Assembly (NCBI GenBank): GCA_013400975.1 | Contig: WBMZ01006345.1 | Location: 33,084-97,083 of the forward strand | Source of the DNA: Atrichornis clamosus | Taxonomy: Eukaryota; Chordata; Aves; Passeriformes; Menuridae | Direction of reading: 5' to 3' | Length of the DNA: 64,000 nucleotides | Part shown: positions 39,801 to 46,919 of the stretch, piece after piece | Layout of the letters: every line of letters starts with the position of its first letter | Position numbering within the stretch: position 1 is the stretch's first letter | Notes under the pieces: generated by a model | Told to the model about the DNA's origin: nothing | Databases searched by the model: none | Seen by the model: the letters and a program-made list of their open reading frames with translations, nothing else | Position numbers and translations under genes: made by a program

Positions 39801-42800
39801 CATAATAGAAACAAAACCCACGTATTGTAGAAAATCCAGATGTTTGCAAATTTGGCTGAAACCAGTTAGAAATCATATTTGTTGAAAAGGTGAGTAAAGG
39901 ATATTTGCTCATGGGCGGAAATGCATTAATTTTAGGAAAGGAAGTTATGATTCTGCAATACTTAAACAGAGCACTGACCCAGACACATCATCCAACACAG
40001 TCGCAAATGCAATTGCACCAGAACCTGGAGAAATCTGAAAACAAAGCCTTTTTGCTTCCTCTGATGAGAATATACTAAAGAATGAGGAGAAAATTCTGCA
40101 TTTATAAAATGGAAGGGGAGATGCATTACTGATGTTGCTAGATAAAAAGTATTAAATACTAAGTACATTTTAGCTGTTATATCATCTATAAATACAGAGT
40201 TTAACTGCAGTGACTATTCGGGAGGGGTGTTAAAATACGACATAAGGTACATTCTAAGCTGCAAAAGTTACTAGAAAGCAATGCTGCAGCATCTCATGCT
40301 TTTCCAACAATGCCAAACTGAGCAACAGAAGCATCGGAAAGCCAGGAAAAAAAGAGTCAAAGTTTGGACTGATACAGACTTCACCTGCTCTACAGCAGAC
40401 ACACCAGGAACATGCCACGTGGAACAACATAGAGGAGAAATTTCAATTTTGCATATACTTTAGCAGAAATAACCCCAAACTTTACCACTCTCCTACAACA
40501 TTTGCTTTAATCTTCACTCATATCCAACTTACACAACACAAAAACCCTTGGGCAGCCAGTGAGATCCAGAGAAAAATGTACTAATGAAAGCACATAGGTA
40601 CTCCTTCTAATCATTCTGAAAAACCTGAGGGTCAAACTTTACTCAGTTTTCCTGGATACAATACCAAAGCCCTATCATTCCACACTCTGACCTGTACATA
40701 ATGTGCTGGATGTAGCTCGGAAAAGTTTTGAAAGCTTCACTGGCTCTGAGAGGGGCTAATATACCTAAATCCTTTATTTTCTTGTCACTAGACTGAATAT
40801 CCCTGAACCCAATAGTCTGAAAGGGCACACCACCACCTGAGGCAACTTAAACTCTGTATTCACGAAGTTCTATTAGTTAACTCCAAAGTAGAAATGCACG
40901 TAATGTTCTGCAGTTCAAATCTGCACTCCAATTCTACATGGATGCACCATCTCTATGAAATCAAAGCAGCGTGAGGGAGGTACAAAGCCACACCTAAAAA
41001 GGCTGCAGCCTCCTCAGTAGCCTTGGGTGCTGGTTTCCTATCAAAATTAAAGAGTTTACCCTTTATTTAGTACTCCCTACAATAAAAAGAAATGGGAGGG
41101 GGAAAAAAATCTAACAAAAATCTCCTACAGCTAAAAAGGTAGAACTGACTTTATTAAAGAACTAAACAAAATGCTGCTAACTGCATCAATATGACAGAAG
41201 GCTGAGGAGGCATGTACGTGCTGAGAGAGATAACTGTATATTTTAATACCACTGTGACTATTAAATGAAAATGAGACCATGATAAAAGTTTAAAAGGAAA
41301 CATTAATCACAAAAATAAGAATCAAATGACATGAAATTAAGTTCACATGTAACAGGAGATCAGAAATAAAGTACCAAAGGTTAGGAGCTAGAAATCTGCT
41401 AATATACCATTAATTAGTTCTCTTGGGATTTGCTGAAGCACTTTTCTTACGGTATGCAAATACCAACTTTAGATATCCTGTTGTGAGGAGTCAGACCAAT
41501 AAATATATGGCACCCTGAAACTGTGATCACTGTTGCATCCCGGATACATACCTGAAAAGGACGTGGTGGAGGAGGTGGCAGGCTTGCAACTTTGGCTGCT
41601 CTTTGTCTTTCCACTTCCAGAGCATGTTTACGTGCATCTGTTCGTCTGGGGGGGAAAAAAAAAAAACACCACCCCCAAAAAACAAAACAAAAGAAAACAC
41701 AAAAGAGAAGAGAGAAAGAAAATTATTCAAGCAACAATGACAGCACTGTGCAAAATAAAAGGTAAATCTAAATCAAACAGATTCCGAAGATCTGCATTGA
41801 ATGCTCGGGCCATAGGGATGAAGAAGCATATTGAAAAGTCAACAGAACTTAGGCTGGAAGGCAGCATTAAACATTAATTTCTTCAAGTTATGCAAAAATG
41901 TTAATACACACAAGCTTCCCAAGAGCAATGCAAAATCCCTGCTTTTGATTTAAGTGTGCAGAAAGCACCATGTCACTTCAACGTACTTTAACTGCTTGAG
42001 TGTAGACAGACTTAACTATTTAATTAACAGGTCTCAGCCCTACTCAAGCACAACTATGCCCAAGAGGACACAGATCATTTTTCATGCTAGCTCAAGTTTG
42101 GGTCAATCTGCTTAGTAAGAAAAAGCTTAAGAAGGAAGACCACGACAAATGCACTAGGTTGTTTTTCCAACTGGGTAACTTTCCATCAGGAACTGGCCTG
42201 ACAACATTTCACTTAATATGTCACTGAACTCCTGGAGAGCCTGTAATGCCAGCTTGAATATTTGACATTTTTGTCTTGGTTTTAAAATTACATCTTTCAT
42301 GAAAATCCAGAAGCTTTGCCCACGAGCATTAATTCTCTAACCCGTAAAATTTCAAGATTAAAAAAGTTCCAAGCAAGAAGCATCAAAATTTTTGCCTTTC
42401 ACCTTGTGACACTGTAAAATGCCTTCTTAATAAAACTAAAGAACTATTACATACCTGGCTTGCTCACTAAGCAATTTTTCTTTTTGATATTTCTGCTCTT
42501 TCAGAGCTTTTCTATGTCTCATCTCCGCTCTTTGCTTTCTTTCCTCTGCTTGCTTTGCCAGAGCTTCTAAGTCAGGTTCCTTAACAATAAAATATTGTTA
42601 TATGCTATATACAGACACTGTAGCAAATGCAGACTAAACCATAGAAAAAGCATGCTGCTATCTTTCAGTCATTAACTGCAACATCACATATCAAGAGAAG
42701 TATTTATGATTGTTCCTATGACACTGGTTCCACTGTTTTTTGCACTCACCCATCCTAGCATTGGAAAGGACTTTTCAAAAAAGTTGATTTAAAGACACTC

Positions 42801-45133
42801 ATATATGGGAATAGCATGTAATGCTATTTACCTTGGGTTAAAGACCCTGACTAATTCAGGAAGCAAACTACTCTGCAAAATTCATGTAAGAAACCTATAG
42901 CACCACTGGCTGATTTCTATAAAGCTGGTTCAGAGTCAAACCTATAGAAAAAATTCTACCCAACAATCTCAATGTACTCTCCAACAGAGCCTACACAAGT
43001 TATAGAATTTTAAAGAAAGTTAAACCAGTTTATAGGTGGAGAATTAAGAAATGACACCCGTTTGCAGGCTAGGCAAAGGCCTCTGAAGCCGTCACGAAAG
43101 CTTTCCATGTCATTTGAGCATTGAAGGGAAAAAAAGTGTTAAGCCTATTTTCTTATCCATAGAAAAGATACATGGTAGAGAAAAAATTACTATATTACTG
43201 GCCTAACTAAGATAATAAGTCACTTTGTGCAATTTATTTAAGTACAAACATACATGTATACAATCTAATATAAAAAAAGTGACTTTTAAAGTCTGCACAG
43301 CAAAAGCCTTAGCAGATAGGCCTGTAGACTATCTTGTGGGAAGATACCTGAAAAATGGTACATAACAATTTGTAAAAAGTTTCTGTTCTTAAAAAGTTGT
43401 CTGTTTAGATATTAGGACTCCAAGATCAGTAATATCAAAGGAAAAACCAAACAAGCAGCAATCTTGGTATTTCTAGAACATCAAAAATTTCTCCAACAAT
43501 ACGTGCTGGTTTTGGCTGGGGCAGAGTTAATTTTCTTCACAGTAGTTAGTATGGGGTCATGCTCTGGATTTGTGCTGAACACAGGGTTGATAATATGGAG
43601 ATGTTTTAGTTATTGCTGAGCAGGGCTTACGCAGAGCCAAGGCCTTTTGTGCTTTTGTGATGCCACGCTGGGGAGGAAGCTTGGGGTACATGGGAGGTTG
43701 GGAGGAGACACAGCCAGGACAGGTGACCCCAACTGACCAAAGGGACATTCCAGACCATATGGCATCATGTTCAGTACATAAAGCGGGGGAGAGAAGGAGG
43801 ATGGGGGGGACTTCTGCAGTGATGGAAACCCTTGTTAATGTGATGGGGCCCTGCTGTCCTGAAGATGACTGAACACCTGCCTGCCCCATGGGAAGCATTG
43901 ATTTAATTCCCTGTTTTGCTCTGTATGCATGGCTTTTGCCTTCTCTATTAAACTGTCTTTACCTCAACCCATGAGTTCTCTGGATTTTACCCTTCCAATT
44001 CTCTCCCCAATCCCACTGGTGGGGGAGTGAGAGAGCGGCTGCCTGAGGCTTGGCTGCTGGCTGGGGTGAAACCACAACTCAATAATATTAAGCTTACTTA
44101 CATTCTCCTTGGCCTGTCGATGACCCTCCCCAATTGCTCTTAAGCTTGACAAATACAGTTCTTCTAGGGCTTTCATCTTTTGATCCTGTGCTTTCTGCCA
44201 TTCAGCTCTCAGTGTCTCCTCTAACTGATGCAGTTGTTCTTCTCTCCTCTGCTTTACCTTCTGCCTTATCTGGAAGGAGATATACTTCTGTTGCTCTCTG
44301 ACCTGTAGAAGCAGCATTTATGTTTTGTCAGCAATTCAAAAAAGCACAATACTTTTTGCAGCAGGACTTTCCACAACATAGTCTACCCTCCTTCCATCTC
44401 ATCTACTATTTCATTCACAATCTGTCCAGAAAATACTTTAAAGTTGCTGTTACCTTTTTCCAAAATTAATATATAAAATAACAAATTTAATCTTAGTTAA
44501 ATGCTTCAGTTAAAGTCCAAAAAGCAACATACAACTGATAAACAAACTGCAAAAACTGCTTGGAATATCGTTTCCTCCAAAAATACAACACAATAATTTA
44601 TGAAAGAGTCCTATTACAATTCAACACGGTTAAAAAAAAAAAAAATCAGCAACTACACCAAAAACTTAGTAAACATACTTTATTATTTTCCACTTTGTAT
44701 TTTAGGAGGTTTTTTTCCACAGAAAGGGTTGTCAAGCAGTGAAACAAGCTGCCCAGGGAAGTAGTTGAGTCCACACCCTTGAAACATTCAAAAGATGTGT
44801 AGATGAGGCACTTAGGAACATGGTTTAGTGGTAGACTTGGCAGTGCTGGATTAATAGTTGGACCTGTAGATCTCAAGGGTCTTTTCCAACATAAAAAATT
44901 CCACCATTCTACAATACTACCACCTTGAAATTTAGCTTACAGGAAATAATATTTTCAGTTACTTTTCCTAAATTATTTGTTACAGCACCAAATGAAATAC
45001 AACACACGGAAAAATACAGGCATACCTGTTGTAGCCTTAGTTTTCTTCTTCTTTCATATTCTTCTTTCAGAAACATGGCTTCTTCATTAGGACTAAGCCT
45101 CAATTTTCCAGCTGTTGCAACTTTCCTCTTCAT
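4753..45133 (-). CDS. CEP295: CEP295 centrosomal protein, 27 coding exons, 1,856 aa
   Basis: Product: a centriole-wall and pericentriolar scaffold. From the literature on CEP295/Ana1, it acts at the proximal centriole, links CEP135 to CEP152/CEP192, stabilises daughter centrioles and is needed for centriole-to-centrosome conversion. Here 27 exons joined on the minus strand give an uninterrupted 5,571-nt frame. The N-terminus (residues 1-103) is rich in K, E, R and Q, with [10 protein letters not shown] and [11 protein letters not shown] motifs typical of the family. Residues 104-320 include a polyproline run ([11 protein letters not shown]), [10 protein letters not shown] and VAQMPPQL. Long coiled coils lie at about 490-570 and 900-963. 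Residues 1808-1856 form an ALMS-like C-terminus. Human CEP295 is about 2,600 aa, so this version is markedly shorter, mainly in the middle. Symmetric small exons could have been missed. Identification is very secure; exact ends of a few exons less so. Confidence 0.93.
5678..5777 (-). CDS. CEP295: CEP295 coding exon 26 (ALMS-like motif)
   Basis: Encodes [20 protein letters not shown] and then [13 protein letters not shown]. The pattern LYNxLxEVK...EExxR is the ALMS motif shared by ALMS1, CEP295 and C10orf90. Donor AAG|GTAATA is phase 0; the acceptor TTGTCACAG leaves one base to complete an Arg codon. Confidence 0.92.
6294..6402 (-). CDS. CEP295: CEP295 coding exon 25
   Basis: Found by phase: exon 24 ends in phase 1 and exon 26 needs two preceding bases. 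A T/C tract ending in CCCCTAG and a donor ATCCAG|GTATTG enclose 109 nt with exactly these phases and no stop. The peptide includes [20 protein letters not shown] and ends EMHRRTS plus Arg. Confidence 0.82.
6956..7159 (-). CDS. CEP295: CEP295 coding exon 24
   Basis: Encodes [20 protein letters not shown] followed by a Lys/Glu-rich helix ([18 protein letters not shown]). The SLQxSFLKRKxxFIE block is recognisable from mammalian CEP295 near its C-terminus. Acceptor CTTTCACAG; donor CTCCCAG|GTAGGG. The frame stays open for about 180 nt past the donor, so intron retention would extend rather than stop translation at once. Confidence 0.9.
7917..8034 (-). CDS. CEP295: CEP295 coding exon 23
   Basis: Encodes [20 protein letters not shown] followed by a Ser/Pro-rich tail ([18 protein letters not shown]). 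Starts in phase 0 after TTTGAAACAG and ends in phase 1 at TGCAG|GTAATT. Probably disordered. Both junctions keep frame with their neighbours. Confidence 0.87.
9059..9232 (-). CDS. CEP295: CEP295 coding exon 22
   Basis: 58 codons, phase 0 at both ends: acceptor TATTTTTTAG, donor ACTGAG|GTGAGC. The peptide is acidic ([20 protein letters not shown], then [11 protein letters not shown]) and probably unstructured. Being a multiple of three, it could be skipped without changing frame. Confidence 0.87.
9727..10364 (-). CDS. CEP295: CEP295 coding exon 21
   Basis: Second-largest exon, 638 nt. Reads from [20 protein letters not shown] through [20 protein letters not shown] to CHIPVW. The product is Ser/Glu/Gln-rich low-complexity sequence without a recognisable fold. 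Acceptor TTTGAAACAG; donor GTCTGG|GTGAGT, phase 0. Confidence 0.9.
11670..11832 (-). CDS. CEP295: CEP295 coding exon 20
   Basis: Begins [20 protein letters not shown] and ends SVIKNATP plus one base of Gly. Acceptor TTATGCCACTAG, donor CTCCAG|GTACGT. Low-complexity serine-rich peptide; assigned to the gene by phase continuity and spacing. Confidence 0.85.
12070..12224 (-). CDS. CEP295: CEP295 coding exon 19
   Basis: Encodes [20 protein letters not shown] and then [20 protein letters not shown]. Acceptor CTTTTCTTACAG leaves two bases completing Ala; donor AGCAAG|GTACTG is phase 0. No domain recognised. Confidence 0.86.
12555..13200. mobile_element. Nested CR1 cluster: plus-strand CR1 split by a minus-strand CR1
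   Basis: Plus-strand CR1 sequence (AGGATGATTAAAGG..., then AGAGAAGAACTGGGG) runs to about 12,700 and resumes near 13,090 (TTAGAGATATTCAGAACTTG, CAAGGCCTTAAGCAACCTGG). Between them, 12,735-12,970 is a minus-strand CR1 3' end starting TAGAATGGGCTGGGCTGGAA. The arrangement suggests insertion of one CR1 into an older copy. Confidence 0.75.
13772..14005 (-). CDS. CEP295: CEP295 coding exon 18
   Basis: Starts in phase 1 (two bases complete Gly) with [20 protein letters not shown] and continues to [20 protein letters not shown] before the donor TTCCATG|GTATTC. Acceptor TTACTATTTCAG. Ser/Gln-rich with a short helical stretch. Confidence 0.88.
15539..15643 (-). CDS. CEP295: CEP295 coding exon 17, behind tandem acceptors
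   Basis: Encodes [20 protein letters not shown] and [11 protein letters not shown]. Two AG dinucleotides lie 10 nt apart (CATCCTAG|GAAGTACTAG|GTTCAG). Only the second fits the phase-1 donor of exon 16, giving YDSG-SEAF; using the first would shift the frame to an early stop. SCARNA9 ends about 85 nt upstream. Confidence 0.82.
15729..15990 (-). ncRNA. SCARNA9: SCARNA9 (mgU2-19/30), tandem C/D scaRNA guiding U2 snRNA methylation
   Basis: Read on the minus strand, domain 1 has a C box GTGATGA (15968-15974), guide TAGCCAAA (15963-15956) and D box CTGA (15954-15951). The guide pairs with U2 UUUGGCUA, placing C15959 opposite G19, exactly five nt before the D box. Domain 2 has guide CTACACTTGA (15749-15740) and D box CTGA (15738-15735). 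It pairs with U2 UCAAGUGUAG, placing T15743 opposite A30, again five nt before the D box. A perfect terminal stem CTGAGC/GCTCAG (15795-15800 with 15729-15734) closes domain 2. A GU repeat (15857-15885) separates the domains. The 3' end lies about 85 nt upstream of the CEP295 acceptor. Human SCARNA9 methylates the same two U2 positions and is hosted by CEP295. The 5' end is approximate and could lie up to about 90 nt further upstream. Confidence 0.9.
15857..15885 (-). repeat. (GU)n tract within SCARNA9 ((CA)n on the plus strand)
   Basis: About 14 CA dinucleotides on the plus strand, so GU in the scaRNA. Long GU repeats in vertebrate C/D scaRNAs have been reported as Cajal-body localisation elements. 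The tract is therefore probably a functional part of SCARNA9 rather than a neutral microsatellite. Confidence 0.75.
16455..17000 (+). mobile_element. CR1 LINE reverse-transcriptase fragment, degenerate
   Basis: Plus-strand translation with frame changes retains CR1 RT landmarks: [24 protein letters not shown], then [13 protein letters not shown]. These match the CR1 C-terminal RT pattern WLDGQAQR, QGSVLGPVLFN, NKAKCRVLHLG. Several frameshifts and a deletion around the ADD catalytic region make it a dead copy. Confidence 0.8.
21540..21775 (+). mobile_element. CR1 3'-end fragment
   Basis: Contains TTCAGATTGGATGTTAGTAG, TTTTTCACTGAGAGGGTCGT and the 3' tail GGACTCAATGATCCTTACAG, the familiar end of a plus-strand CR1. 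It stops in an imperfect TTTGATTCTC tail. Confidence 0.85.
22355..22663 (-). CDS. CEP295: CEP295 coding exon 16
   Basis: Begins after TTATTTCTGTAG with [20 protein letters not shown], continues through [20 protein letters not shown] and ends [10 protein letters not shown] plus one base at TTCAG|GTGAGG. The acceptor was chosen because it is the only nearby AG that continues the phase-1 donor of exon 15. Open frame upstream of it is intronic. Confidence 0.87.
23205..23345 (-). mobile_element. Possible CR1/L3-like LINE RT remnant
   Basis: The minus strand includes a sequence translating to NYRPVxLA, resembling the GNYRPVSLT block of CR1/L2-clade reverse transcriptases, near 23,285-23,310. Only a short conserved patch is visible, so the call is tentative. 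Confidence 0.4.
24035..24187 (-). CDS. CEP295: CEP295 coding exon 15
   Basis: Encodes [20 protein letters not shown] and then [12 protein letters not shown] before TTTTGCAG|GTAATA. Acceptor AACTTTGTTTTGCAG. Basic then mixed composition; no domain. Phases 1 in and 1 out match its neighbours. Confidence 0.88.
24334..24505 (-). CDS. CEP295: CEP295 coding exon 14
   Basis: Phase 0 start after [35 protein letters not shown], ending QCIGPVEQI plus one base at AATTG|GTAAGG. Strong polypyrimidine tract. It continues directly from the coiled coil of exon 13. Confidence 0.88.
25452..26514 (-). CDS. CEP295: CEP295 coding exon 13 (largest)
   Basis: 1,063 nt, residues about 609-963. Starts [20 protein letters not shown], passes through Ser/Glu/Gln-rich low complexity, and ends in a strong coiled coil ([20 protein letters not shown] through [10 protein letters not shown]). 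In human the equivalent central region is, to my recollection, considerably longer, which would account for much of the size difference. Acceptor ACTCTGTTCAG; donor AAGCAG|GTAAGC. Confidence 0.92.
26631..26728 (-). CDS. CEP295: CEP295 coding exon 12
   Basis: Encodes [20 protein letters not shown] then [12 protein letters not shown], running into LHKQ of the next exon. The [13 protein letters not shown] block is well conserved with mammalian CEP295. Acceptor TTTTATTTTGGTTAG; donor AATAG|GTAATG. Confidence 0.92.
27325..27605 (-). mobile_element. CR1 fragment
   Basis: Minus-strand CR1 3' region: on the plus strand it reads AATATCTTGAGTTGAAAGGG near its start, then CCCTGGGGAGCCTGTGCCAG and CTAAACCTCTCCTGACAG. 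It lies in a CEP295 intron, in the same orientation as the gene. Confidence 0.85.
27789..28001 (-). CDS. CEP295: CEP295 coding exon 11 (coiled coil)
   Basis: 71 codons, phase 0 both ends. [20 protein letters not shown], then [20 protein letters not shown] and a KKKREEEEQ tract: a clear charged coiled coil corresponding to the LLEQIEQQKLRLE region of human CEP295. Acceptor TTTCTTTTCAATAG; donor CATGAG|GTGAAG. Confidence 0.92.
29479..29609 (-). CDS. CEP295: CEP295 coding exon 10
   Basis: Encodes [20 protein letters not shown] then [20 protein letters not shown], matching the SVLLHPQEEAARIR block of the mammalian protein. Acceptor TGTATCTTTTAG; donor AAGTGG|GTAAGT, phase 0. Confidence 0.92.
30822..31046 (-). 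CDS. CEP295: CEP295 coding exon 9
   Basis: Encodes [20 protein letters not shown] followed by [26 protein letters not shown] and ESGTIAS are shared with human CEP295. Acceptor TTTGTAG; donor CCAAAG|GTACGT. A different, shorter frame is also open here and is spurious. Confidence 0.92.
31478..31499. repeat. (CA)n microsatellite
   Basis: Uninterrupted CA run of about 11 units in the intron between coding exons 8 and 9. No C/D or guide elements were noticed around it, unlike the CA run at 15.86 kb. Confidence 0.9.
31974..32165 (-). CDS. CEP295: CEP295 coding exon 8
   Basis: Encodes [20 protein letters not shown] then [20 protein letters not shown]. The KGxLILxxEPxPLP and DLSxEQE blocks match human CEP295. 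Acceptor TTTTAATTAG; donor CCAGAAA|GTAAAA is weak but the only one that keeps frame. Confidence 0.9.
32830..33720. repeat. Degenerate tandem repeat cluster in intron 7
   Basis: At least four imperfect copies of a unit near GGGxCAACTACTGGxTAGACTG followed by GTGTCTAAGATCAACTACTG and GGATCCAxAGC begin near 33,231, 33,408, 33,533 and 33,613. They are separated by GTGTGTGCATGTG-like spacers. Less clear copies reach back to about 32,885. Copy spacing varies (80-177 bp), so this is an eroded minisatellite or a disintegrated repeat of unknown family. Confidence 0.6.
33945..34128 (-). CDS. CEP295: CEP295 coding exon 7
   Basis: Encodes [20 protein letters not shown] then [20 protein letters not shown] and [17 protein letters not shown]. 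The [13 protein letters not shown] and EWQRELE blocks are diagnostic of CEP295. Acceptor TATACTTGAAG is the least certain boundary; donor AGGA|GTAAGT. Confidence 0.93.
35235..35375 (-). CDS. CEP295: CEP295 coding exon 6
   Basis: Encodes [20 protein letters not shown] and [18 protein letters not shown], almost identical in pattern to human CEP295. Acceptor GATTGACTGCCAG, donor GCCAAG|GTAGGC, 47 codons with phase 0 at both ends. Confidence 0.93.
36289..36316. repeat. Near-perfect 28-bp palindrome (13-bp arms, 2-bp spacer)
   Basis: Arm ATGGTAGTCTAGA (36289-36301), spacer CT, arm TCTAGACTACCAT (36304-36316). The arms are exact reverse complements. It sits in the CEP295 intron between coding exons 5 and 6. 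Confidence 0.9.
36742..36855 (-). CDS. CEP295: CEP295 coding exon 5
   Basis: Encodes [20 protein letters not shown] then [16 protein letters not shown], matching the NIEVKRISAVKT...NREMD stretch of human CEP295. Acceptor TTTTTCTTCCTAG; donor GAGCAG|GTGATT. Phase 0 at both ends. Confidence 0.92.
36856..41551 (-). other. CEP295: CEP295 intron 4 (4.7 kb)
   Basis: AT-rich intron with one minus-strand CR1 fragment (37.84-38.29 kb). No further exon, RNA gene or tandem repeat was recognised in the remaining sequence. Confidence 0.75.
37840..38285 (-). mobile_element. CR1 LINE fragment, about 450 bp
   Basis: One of the longest CR1 copies here. On the plus strand it reads AATCATAAAATCATTTATAC, CCAGGCAGCCTGTTCCACTG, GAAGAAATTTTTCCTAATAT and CTCTGGACACGCTCCAGCCC, the standard order for a minus-strand CR1 3' end. 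Confidence 0.92.
41552..41645 (-). CDS. CEP295: CEP295 coding exon 4 (polyproline)
   Basis: Encodes [20 protein letters not shown] followed by [11 protein letters not shown]. The basic helix plus five prolines matches human ARKEALLVEKKR...SLPPPPP. Acceptor tract is a C run ending CCCCAG; donor TTTCAG|GTATGT. Confidence 0.93.
42455..42579 (-). CDS. CEP295: CEP295 coding exon 3
   Basis: Encodes [20 protein letters not shown] then [20 protein letters not shown]. The EPDLxALAxxAxERKxxAxxRHxxALK pattern matches human CEP295. Acceptor TTTTATTGTTAAG; donor GCCAG|GTATGT. Confidence 0.93.
43504..44078 (+). mobile_element. Solo LTR of an avian ERVL-type endogenous retrovirus
   Basis: Starts TGCTGGTTTTGGCTGGGGCA and continues with GAGTTAATTTTCTTCACAGT, a conserved opening of a common bird ERVL LTR. 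Inside are GACATTCCAGACCATATGGC, a TATA-like CATAAAG and a late ATTAAA signal before the C-rich end ...GGGGTGAAACCACAAC. No internal retroviral genes are present. A clear target-site duplication could not be matched. It lies about 23 bp from the donor of CEP295 coding exon 2, antisense to the gene. Confidence 0.85.
44102..44302 (-). CDS. CEP295: CEP295 coding exon 2
   Basis: Encodes [20 protein letters not shown] then [20 protein letters not shown] and [19 protein letters not shown]. Highly conserved CEP295 N-terminal helical region. Acceptor TGCTTCTACAG; donor GAGAAT|GTAAGT. The solo LTR begins almost directly after the donor. Confidence 0.95.
44700..44925 (+). mobile_element. CR1 3'-end fragment
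   Basis: CACAGAAAGGGTTGTCAAGC, GCTGCCCAGGGAAGTAGTTG, ATGGTTTAGTGGTAGACTTG and the tail AAGGGTCTTTTCCAACATAA follow the CR1 plus-strand 3' end closely, so this copy is relatively young. Confidence 0.9.
45026..45133 (-). CDS. CEP295: CEP295 coding exon 1 (conventional start)
   Basis: ATG at 45131-45133 opens [20 protein letters not shown] then [16 protein letters not shown], the N-terminus of CEP295 (human starts MKRKV...[10 protein letters not shown]). Donor CAACAG|GTATGC. Upstream, two possible acceptors (CATATCCAG and TTATTCAG) sit 11 and 2 bases before or with the ATG, and the frame stays open into the upstream exons, so translation may begin earlier. Confidence 0.93.
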
Positions 45134-45239
45134 CTCTGGATATGCTGAATAATCAACTTTATGAGAACAATGCAAAGAAAAACAGAAATTCTGCATAAAT
45201 TGCACAGGCAAACCAGCTCTAAAAACCAGATACTGCCAT

Positions 45240-45360
45240 AATATCAAATATATCATGGTATCTAGGTGTGTGAGCTACAACTGTTCACATCTGTCCCAAC
45301 TGAAGGTCAGACTTGATGATCTCCAAAGTCTTTTCCAACCTTAAGAATTCTACAATTCTA
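45240..45360 (+). mobile_element. CR1 3'-tail fragment
   Basis: GTCAGACTTGATGATCTCCA then AAGTCTTTTCCAACCTTAAG and ATTCTACAATTCTA form the CR1 3' terminus with its ATTCTA-type tail. It lies in the CEP295 intron before coding exon 1. Confidence 0.8.
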
Positions 45361-46565
45361 ACTGTAATCAACAACATTGGCACTGTCTTTGTCACAATCA
45401 CAAAAGGTAATGCTTTTGAACTATTTTGAGCTATGTACCAAACTCTGCAGTAGTATCACATTCACATTTTATTCTGTGGACCAGACACATATATTCCACT
45501 CCTGGGAAGATTTAAAAAGCAAACTCACAAACTACTGAAAAGCACACCCCACAGAAAAGCAGGCTGATTTGTACTGAAATCTTCTCATAACCCTTGTAGA
45601 GAAGATATAAAATGTAACAGTGAAATTGTTAATGTTTTTGGCTGCAGTCTAAGATTTTCTGGCTTTAAGACTGTGAAACTCTAGCAACAGTCTGCATGCC
45701 AAGTATTTCACTGGAAAGCTGAAACTGCTAACGATTTTTTATTCAAGTTTTCTTAAGCAGACATTTCAAATTATGTGTCCCTAGACATTTTACTGTGAAA
45801 CCAAAATCTTTTGGTTCTAGAGATTGCTTCCAATTTTCCTTGTGATTACAATTTTCATCTGCACAGGAAAAAAAAAAATAACCCAAACTTCCTCAATCTG
45901 ATATCTAGCCTAGTCCAAAGTTCCCATCCTCTCCAGTATCTTTACTGAATCTTTAAATATTTATAACTCTGAAAATATTCACGTAAAACAAAGACTTTCA
46001 AAAGGCACTGTTTAATTATAAAAAACCAGAAGCTTTTTACTAGTGAGCAACTCACACAGCACTAACAGTTTAACCAACATGTCACACTTTTAGAGATTTA
46101 TTTTCAGTATCATATATACTGATCTTAATATATTTAGATATAGATACAATGCCACAGATAAAAAACCAAAACCCTAAAGAAAGCAGGTGATGTATAAAAG
46201 CGATGATCCATAAGGTACTTTTGGTACAGGATCATTAAAGCAATGAATCCGAAGCTCTGTACAACATAAAGACGGACAGTAGTATCCTGACTCCTGCCAG
46301 CCCTCCCTTACTCAGCCGATGAAGTATAATCCAGAAGTTTATCCCGGGACATAAGGAGCAAATTACCACATTCTCTCTTACATATACACTCCTAAAGAGA
46401 GGAAAACACAGGGGATGACCAATGCAAAGTCAATCTAACACCCAGAAGATAAGAGCGGAAGCAAGGAGCGCAAATGCCGCGTCTGCCCGGGCTCAGCCGC
46501 AGCACAACGCGGGTGGTGCGGGGTAGCGAGGGCCCGGGCCCGCTCGGGCCGCTCCCGCCACTCAC

Positions 46566-46604
46566 TGGGAGCTCCCGCCGGGACCATATCTGGATCCGCC
46601 CGAG
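46566..46604 (-). other. CEP295: Candidate CEP295 5' microexon (39 nt)
   Basis: A long pyrimidine tract ending CCCTCCCCAG precedes 39 nt that end TCCCA|GTGAGT, so both splice sites look strong. It contains ATGG with G at -3 and joins coding exon 1 in frame (MVPAGAP...). It may be an optional 5' UTR exon or part of an extended N-terminus. Confidence 0.5.
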
Positions 46605-46702
46605 CTGGGGAGGGACAGCGGGGAGGGAAGAGAAAGGAAAACAGCCGGGTGAACGCGGGGAAAGGAAAAAGGGGGAAAGGGATGAGAGAAGCCCACACGT
46701 AC

Positions 46703-46800
46703 CTGCCGACACCTGAACCCTCCCGGCCGCCGTGGCACCAACGGCCATCGCCTCAGCCACGTGATCCCGCGCCCCCACGAGCGCCCAACCGCGCATGCGC
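46703..46800 (-). other. CEP295: Probable CEP295 exon 1, right end unknown
   Basis: A donor GTCGGCAG|GTACGT lies in the CpG island on the minus strand. The exon contains GGCGATGG (ATG at 46746-46748) opening MAVGATAAGRVQVSA. This frame runs without a stop into the microexon or directly into coding exon 1. The transcription start was not determined. Confidence 0.55.
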
Positions 46801-46919
46801 CCTCAGCCGCCCAGCCCCGCCCCCGTGCCGCAGTGGCCAATAGGGACTCGGGATGGCGGCGGGGGGCGCGCGCGCGTAATGCAAAATGACGTCTGTGGGC
46901 GAAGGAGGTGTTTGCCGCC

